The notes below the pieces were generated by a model. It searched no databases. It was not told the origin of the DNA and saw only the letters and a list, made by a program, of their open reading frames with translations. A stretch of DNA of 9,593 nucleotides from Methanosarcinales archaeon (lineage in GTDB: Archaea; Halobacteriota; Methanosarcinia; Methanosarcinales; Methanogasteraceae). Each line of letters opens with the position of its first letter. Position 1 is the stretch's first letter. The translations under genes and the position numbers were made by a program. The stretch covers positions 1 through 9,593 of the forward strand of contig JAUWGA010000063.1 in the NCBI GenBank assembly GCA_030606635.1, read 5' to 3'. This document shows, piece after piece, positions 5,739 through 9,593 of this stretch.

Positions 5739-6670
5739 TCCACACCGTATACCTGGTACGGGCGATCGGTTTCATCGTGATCGGCGTGGTGTTTGCAAGT
5801 ATCCTCATTGAGACCAACATCTTATCACGGCTCGGAGTGCTCACGAAAGGGATGTGCAGGATCTCCAACCTCTCCCGCGGGTCTGTGCTTGCGCTTCTCG
5901 CCTGCATCATGAGTTCGACCGGTGGAAAGTCGATGCTTGCAGAGTTCTACAAGCGAGGCGAGGTTGGCAGAACCGAGACGACGCTGACCGTTTTGATGAG
6001 CACGTTTCCGGTCGTGCTCGGCGAATCGCTATTCCGGATACATGCTCCGATCGCAGTCGCGTTGTTAGGGCCCGTTGTTGGCGGGATATATGTCCTGTTA
6101 ACACTCTTTTCCGCATTCATACAGACGTTTGGCGCATTGATCGCATCAAGGCTGATGCTTCCGAAGAGAACATGCACCCTTGAAGGTGAGGGTCAGTCGG
6201 AAGACAGATCGATCGCACTCGACTGGCAGACGATTACGAAAGGGGCAAGGAAGGCATATCCGACCCTCCGAAGGATCGTTCCGATCCTTATCATCTCGAT
6301 GCTTGCAATCGATTTCCTCCTGGGTCTCGGTGCCGGGATATATATTACAAAGGCAGCAAGCCCGATCCTGAATCTGCTTGGGCTGCCCGGCGATGTCATC
6401 TATGCGCTGATCGCACAGTTCATCCACTTCACGGCAGGGTATGCAACGGTGAACGCGCTGCTCTTAAATGGCGTTGTCACCGACAAGCAGGCTATATTAA
6501 CGCTTCTTGTCGGGAGCATGGTGGTCATAACGATGATCTACGTGAAATACAGTTTTTCGATGTATGTCTCGCTATTCGGAAAGTTCGGAGTTACGATCAC
6601 AGCGATCCACTACGCATCCAGCATGATCGCAAAGATCATCACGATCCTGCTGGTGGTGATGTGGTACTGA
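5735..6670 (+). CDS. nucleoside-recognition (Gate) domain membrane protein
   Basis: Integral membrane protein of 311 residues with about eight hydrophobic segments. Spans are likely at about 5-28, 49-60, 84-98, 103-140 (two spans), 180-205, and three or so in 225-311. A conserved-looking STGGKSMLAEFYKRGEV loop (61-77) and a second-half repeat, HFTAGYATVNALLLNG, resemble the paired Gate domains (PF07670) of NupC/FeoB/SpoVV-related proteins. Archaeal members are generally uncharacterised, and the transported substrate, if any, is unknown. Start GTG 5735 overlaps the radB stop; a GGGGG run (5726-5730) just upstream can act as the Shine-Dalgarno, and no better start precedes the first span. Its coupling to radB says they are co-expressed, not that they work together. 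Confidence 0.8.
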   Translation: MIHTVYLVRAIGFIVIGVVFASILIETNILSRLGVLTKGMCRISNLSRGSVLALLACIMSSTGGKSMLAEFYKRGEVGRTETTLTVLMSTFPVVLGESLFRIHAPIAVALLGPVVGGIYVLLTLFSAFIQTFGALIASRLMLPKRTCTLEGEGQSEDRSIALDWQTITKGARKAYPTLRRIVPILIISMLAIDFLLGLGAGIYITKAASPILNLLGLPGDVIYALIAQFIHFTAGYATVNALLLNGVVTDKQAILTLLVGSMVVITMIYVKYSFSMYVSLFGKFGVTITAIHYASSMIAKIITILLVVMWY

Positions 6671-6681
6671 ATCGTCTGATG

Positions 6682-6706
6682 GTGGGCGATCCATCGTGGG
6701 CGATCC
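6682..6706 (+). repeat. short direct repeat downstream of the Gate-protein gene
   Basis: GTGGGCGATCC occurs at 6682-6692 and 6696-6706, a 14-nt period. It lies in the 143-bp gap after the Gate-protein gene. GGCG-ATC-CGCC in the second copy could form a tiny hairpin. No function is evident; nothing else is seen in this gap except the promoter at its right end. Confidence 0.4.
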
Positions 6707-6775
6707 GCCGATGCCACTACCCCGAGGGCAGGGCATTACTGATGAAAACAGAACCGTAACCGCTAAGGATGCATC

Positions 6776-6790
6776 AGAAAACTTTTTAAT
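6776..6790 (+). promoter_or_regulatory. candidate BRE/TATA for the 56-residue membrane protein
   Basis: AGAAAA followed by CTTTTTAAT is centred about 28 nt before the ATG at 6814, with no Shine-Dalgarno at that ATG. This is the arrangement of a leaderless archaeal promoter and supports the small gene as a transcription unit. Confidence 0.5.
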
Positions 6791-6813
6791 CGCTGCAATC
6801 CTCCATCATCCTG

Positions 6814-6984
6814 ATGCGAAACAATTTCGGTATACAACTCGGCGACATCATCCGGATCGTAGTCGCTGTAATTATAGTTATGCTGATCTATAACTTCCTG
6901 CTGTTAATTCTCGGCATGGCAAAGACAATAATTATTGTTATATTAATATATATCATCTACAAAATTATTAAAGCAATCCTGTGA
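6814..6984 (+). CDS. 56-residue hydrophobic membrane protein upstream of pspA
   Basis: No family recognised. It opens with MRNNFGIQLGDIIR, then two hydrophobic segments, about 15-34 (IVVAVIIVMLIYNFLLLILG) and 38-49 (TIIIVILIYIIY). A short basic connector (MAK) and a basic end (KIIKAIL) complete it. It may form a helical hairpin or one long amphipathic/hydrophobic region. The frame is open from an ATG with a well-spaced TATA box and ends 37 bp before the pspA start; the pspA TATA box begins 6 nt after its stop. Being under 60 codons it is easily missed. PspA-family proteins usually act with membrane partners (PspB/PspC in bacteria), so a membrane partner role is plausible but only inferred. 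Composition is more AT-rich than its neighbours, as expected from Ile/Leu codons. Confidence 0.7.
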   Translation: MRNNFGIQLGDIIRIVVAVIIVMLIYNFLLLILGMAKTIIIVILIYIIYKIIKAIL

Positions 6985-6990
6985 CGACAT

Positions 6991-6999
6991 CTTTATATG
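6991..6999 (+). promoter_or_regulatory. TATA box of pspA
   Basis: CTTTATATG is a close match to the archaeal TATA consensus, centred 27 nt before the pspA ATG. No Shine-Dalgarno precedes that ATG, so a leaderless transcript is likely. It gives pspA-pspAA a promoter separate from the small gene just upstream. Confidence 0.6.
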
Positions 7000-7021
7000 A
7001 TCCAATCCCTGTTATGGAATC

Positions 7022-7717
7022 ATGGGCTTATTCAAACGGATGGAACTTGTGGTAAAATCCAAGGCAAATAAACTTCTTGATCGATACGAGGATCCGAGAG
7101 AGACGCTTGACTACTCGTATCAGAAACAATTAGAACTCCTTCAGCAGGTGAAACGCAGCACAGCCACAGTCATCACAGCAAAGAAGCGGCTTGAACTCCA
7201 GAGAGTAAAACTCCAGCAAAACATCCAGAAACTCGATTCTCAGGCAAGAGACGCCGTTAACGCTGGCAGGGATGATCTTGCACGTCTCGTGCTCGAACGG
7301 AAGACGAACAATACAATCGAGATCGAAAATCTCACCACACAGATACAGGAGCAGGAGATAGAGCAGGAAAAACTCATTAATACCGAAAAGAAGCTTTCTG
7401 CAAAGATAAATGCGTTTCGGACGAAGAAGGAGACGATAAAAGCACAGTACACCGCTGCTGAAGCGCAGGTGAAAGTGAAGGAGGCGGTCACCGGGATCTC
7501 TGAGGAGATGGCAGATGTGGGGTTTGCGATCGAGCGTGCTGAAGAGAAGACTGAGACTATGCGTGCGAAGTCCGCCGCTCTTGATGAGATGGTCGAATTA
7601 GGTGCTCTCGATGAGATCGGAGGAGATGACGAGATCGAACGGGAACTGCGGAAGATGAAGACCACGACAGGCGTGGATGATGAACTTGCAAAACTGAAAG
7701 CGGAGATGGAAAAATGA
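7022..7717 (+). CDS. pspA: PspA/Vipp1 (IM30) family membrane-remodelling protein
   Basis: Member of the PspA/Vipp1 branch of the ESCRT-III superfamily: peripheral proteins that polymerise on membranes and protect them under stress. The 231 residues are of usual length. The N-terminal helix (1-20, starting MGLFKRMELVVKSK) is the amphipathic membrane-binding element; RYEDPRETLDYSY (21-33) matches the family's ED-P turn. A long heptad-rich coiled coil (about 34-160) contains many Q/K/E residues. An acidic tail region (LGALDEIGGDDEIERELRKM) and a terminal helix complete the chain. It overlaps pspAA as ATGA. In archaea PspA commonly pairs with PspAA rather than the enterobacterial PspF/B/C set (established in comparative studies). 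The symbol is by family; function in this organism is inferred. Confidence 0.9.
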   Translation: MGLFKRMELVVKSKANKLLDRYEDPRETLDYSYQKQLELLQQVKRSTATVITAKKRLELQRVKLQQNIQKLDSQARDAVNAGRDDLARLVLERKTNNTIEIENLTTQIQEQEIEQEKLINTEKKLSAKINAFRTKKETIKAQYTAAEAQVKVKEAVTGISEEMADVGFAIERAEEKTETMRAKSAALDEMVELGALDEIGGDDEIERELRKMKTTTGVDDELAKLKAEMEK

Positions 7718-7992
7718 TCATAAGAGTTGTGAATGAGGGGCAGTACGAGGTGAGCGATTCCCTGTTGGACGCGTTGAACGAACTCGACAACGAGATCGCG
7801 GAATTGCTCGAATCCGGCGATGAAACGAAGTTTCGGGATGTGCTTAAGGAATTTATTTCGATGATACGGGAGAACGGGAAGCCGCTTGACCCGGACGTCA
7901 TCGTAGAATCCGATCTGATCGTTCCGCCGGAGGATCTCACGCTTTCAGAGGCTGCGAAGGTATTCCGCGGAGAAGGGCTCATACCGGATTGA
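7714..7992 (+). CDS. pspAA: PspA-associated protein PspAA
   Basis: Small (92-residue) soluble alpha/beta protein of the PspAA family, known mainly from genes paired with pspA in archaea and some bacteria; its biochemical role is not settled. Features: MIIRVVNEGQYEVSDSLLD at the N-terminus, the acidic helices LNELDNEIAELLESGDE and FRDVLKEFISMIRENGKPL, and the typical C-terminal motif PDVIVESDLIVPPEDLTL with EAAKVF and a GEGLIPD end. Start ATG overlaps the pspA stop, with GGAG 8 nt upstream (7702-7705), so it is co-translated with pspA. There is no membrane span; it presumably binds PspA or regulates it in the cytoplasm (inference). Confidence 0.85.
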   Translation: MIIRVVNEGQYEVSDSLLDALNELDNEIAELLESGDETKFRDVLKEFISMIRENGKPLDPDVIVESDLIVPPEDLTLSEAAKVFRGEGLIPD

Positions 7993-8005
7993 AATCCATG
8001 TCAAA

Positions 8006-8030
8006 GCGCCCCCCTCCTTGATGGGGGCGC
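8006..8030. terminator. GC-rich hairpin between convergent genes
   Basis: A perfect 8-bp stem GCGCCCCC/GGGGGCGC (8006-8013 with 8023-8030) encloses a 9-nt loop, 13 bp after the pspAA stop and 53 bp from the cimA stop on the other strand. It could stop or protect transcripts from both sides. It lacks a clear T-run on either strand, so a transcript-stabilising role is as likely as intrinsic termination. Confidence 0.5.
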
Positions 8031-8083
8031 CTGATGACTAAAAGGTAGGCGGGGCATGCCGTGCAGGATTCGTGGTAACAGGA

Positions 8084-9593
8084 TCACTCTATCAGCCGGT
8101 TGATCCCCTCGATCACTGCCTCCACAGATGCCATGATGATGTCGGTTCTGGCACCCTTTGCCGTGACCACTTTCTTGTCAGAGCGCATCGTGACAAACAC
8201 CTCCACAAGGGCATCGGTGCCGCCGGTGATCGAATCGACGTGATACTCCTCAAGCTCTATGTCCTGCATGTTTGCAATCGCCTTCTTAAGCGCATCGATA
8301 GCAGCGTCCACTGGTCCCGTTCCGACACCAGCCTCGACGACGTGATTACCGTCCACGGTCAGTTTGATGGATGCGGTCGGCGTGACCCGGTTTCCTGATA
8401 CCACAGTCAGTTCCTCGAGTTTCACCTTCGCCTCCTTGTAGATCCCGAGCACGGTCTCTGTGATCGCCTGCAGATCCGCATCGGTTACCCGCAGTCCCTT
8501 GTCCCCGAGTTCCTTTACACGCGTGAATATGTCGTCTAATTGTGCATCACTCGCTGTAATCCCGAGTTCGTGAAGCGACGCATCGATCGATGCCCTACCG
8601 GTATGCTTTCCGAGAACGATCCGTTGCTCCCTGCCGACGACCTCTGGCAAGATCGGCTGGTATGTGAACGGGTCTGCAAGGAGTCCGTGCACATGGATGC
8701 CTGCCTCGTGCGTAAACGCATTTCCGCCGATTATTGACTTGTTCGGAGCGACAGGAACACCTGTAAGTCTGCTGACGAGACGAGAGGTGGTGTAGAGTTC
8801 CTTGTAGTTGATCCTCGTCTCCCTGTGGTAGAGCGACTGAAGCACCATCACCACCTCCTCAAGCGGCGTGTTCCCGGCACGCTCGCCGATACCGTTTATG
8901 GTCACGTGCGCCTGCGCTGCACCCGCAAGGATCGCAGCCACCGTATTCGATGTCGCAAGCCCGAAGTCATCGTGGCAGTGAATGCTTACAGGAGCACCAA
9001 GATCGCTCAAATCCTTAAATATCCGGGTGGTGCGCTCAGGCGTGAGGATTCCAACGGTATCGCAGAAGCAGAGCCGATCCGCGCCAGCCTCGATACCATC
9101 AGCGTAGAGCGACTTTAAGAAATCGAGATCAGCTCGTGAGGCATCCTCGCCACTGAGTTCGACTACGAGCCCGTGATCCTTTGCAAACTCGCAGACACGG
9201 ATCGCATCATTTCTCACGGTTTCGCGGTCTTTCTCCAGTTTTTTTTCGATATGAAGATCAGATACCGGGACAACGAGATGGATCGAGTCTACATCGCATT
9301 CGATGGCTTTCTCGACATCGATCTCACGGATCCGGCAGTAACTACAGATCTCGGCATCCAAATTCTCGTGAACGACCGCCCGGATGCTGTCCCGCTCGCC
9401 CTCTGATGTGATCGCACTTCCTGCCTCGATCACGTCTACGCCCAGAACGTCGAGTCTCCGTGCGATCCATACCTTCTCATCAGGCGTTAGCGACACGCCA
9501 GGGGTCTGCTCGCCGTCGCGCAGTGTGGTATCCAGGAATCTGATGGTGCCGGTTGTGTCTGTAATGCGAATCCCTCTTGTTCGGTCTGTATGT
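8084..9593 (-). CDS. cimA: (R)-citramalate synthase / 2-isopropylmalate synthase family (5' end beyond right edge)
   Basis: DRE-TIM aldol enzyme condensing acetyl-CoA with a 2-oxo acid; CimA uses pyruvate to start threonine-independent isoleucine synthesis. The 502 visible residues hold LDTTLRDGEQTPG (9497-9535, catalytic Arg/Asp/Glu), VIEAGSAITSEGER, SIHCHDDFG with the HxH metal ligands, NGIGERAGN, FTHEAGIH, LGKHTGR, and a C-terminal LeuA-type regulatory domain from about LEELTVVSG onward. The frame stays open upstream of the GTG at 9496, and the DTTLRDGEQ motif lies there, so that GTG is not the start; the gene continues off the edge. The EAGSAITSEGER wording and length resemble methanogen CimA more than LeuA or AksA (from memory), but the three paralogues are close and substrate cannot be settled by eye. 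Confidence 0.85.
   Translation of the reverse strand, partial: HTDRTRGIRITDTTGTIRFLDTTLRDGEQTPGVSLTPDEKVWIARRLDVLGVDVIEAGSAITSEGERDSIRAVVHENLDAEICSYCRIREIDVEKAIECDVDSIHLVVPVSDLHIEKKLEKDRETVRNDAIRVCEFAKDHGLVVELSGEDASRADLDFLKSLYADGIEAGADRLCFCDTVGILTPERTTRIFKDLSDLGAPVSIHCHDDFGLATSNTVAAILAGAAQAHVTINGIGERAGNTPLEEVVMVLQSLYHRETRINYKELYTTSRLVSRLTGVPVAPNKSIIGGNAFTHEAGIHVHGLLADPFTYQPILPEVVGREQRIVLGKHTGRASIDASLHELGITASDAQLDDIFTRVKELGDKGLRVTDADLQAITETVLGIYKEAKVKLEELTVVSGNRVTPTASIKLTVDGNHVVEAGVGTGPVDAAIDALKKAIANMQDIELEEYHVDSITGGTDALVEVFVTMRSDKKVVTAKGARTDIIMASVEAVIEGINRLIE

Noticed and set aside
6696..6893. 65-codon frame starting with GTG in the gap before pspA
   Set aside because: Its end overlaps the 56-residue gene in another frame and its translation is Pro/His/Arg-rich and unstructured. 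The TATA box at 6782-6790 lies inside it, which suits the smaller gene better.
9404..9496. Start of the citramalate synthase at GTG 9496
   Set aside because: The frame remains open upstream and encodes the essential DTTLRDGEQTPG motif, so the true start is beyond the right edge.

Overview
The window comes from a euryarchaeon. It encodes a TFB transcription factor, the H/ACA protein Gar1, the RecA paralogue RadB, a methanogen-type citramalate/isopropylmalate synthase, and a bacterial-type DNA gyrase B subunit. Gyrase together with these genes fits the Methanomicrobia/Methanosarcinales/Archaeoglobi part of the Euryarchaeota, including uncultured relatives such as ANME or Syntrophoarchaeum-like lineages. 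I cannot name a species from sequence alone. Genes are tightly packed, ATGA/GTGA overlaps are common, and several gene starts have a TATA-like box about 27-28 nt upstream with no Shine-Dalgarno, which suggests leaderless transcripts.

Left block, minus strand (2824 down to 1): trpF (phosphoribosylanthranilate isomerase), aroD (type I 3-dehydroquinate dehydratase), a small unrecognised ORF, then gyrB running off the left edge. The first three overlap by a few bases. gyrB follows after 31 bp and may also have its own promoter. This joins tryptophan and shikimate biosynthesis to a supercoiling enzyme in one transcription direction.

Middle block, plus strand (2885 to 7992): a 60-bp divergent promoter region separates trpF from gar1-tfb, which overlap by GTGA. 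A roughly 200-bp gap with an imperfect hairpin follows. Next is ubiX (flavin prenyltransferase), then a 55-residue single-span membrane protein, radB, and a multi-span nucleoside-recognition (Gate) membrane protein; the last three are chained by 4-bp overlaps. After a 143-bp gap comes a 56-residue hydrophobic protein with its own TATA box, then a PspA/Vipp1-family protein and its small partner PspAA, also joined by ATGA.

Right block, minus strand: a GC-rich hairpin lies between convergent genes, then a citramalate synthase (cimA type) whose 5' end is beyond the right edge.

Most genes are conserved housekeeping genes and I see no CRISPR, transposon, tRNA or rRNA. The least explained elements are the two small membrane proteins, one coupled to radB and one preceding the Psp pair, the small ORF between aroD and gyrB, the hairpin downstream of tfb, and a G-tract/glycine insert in trpF. 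I found no clear new defence or mobile system.
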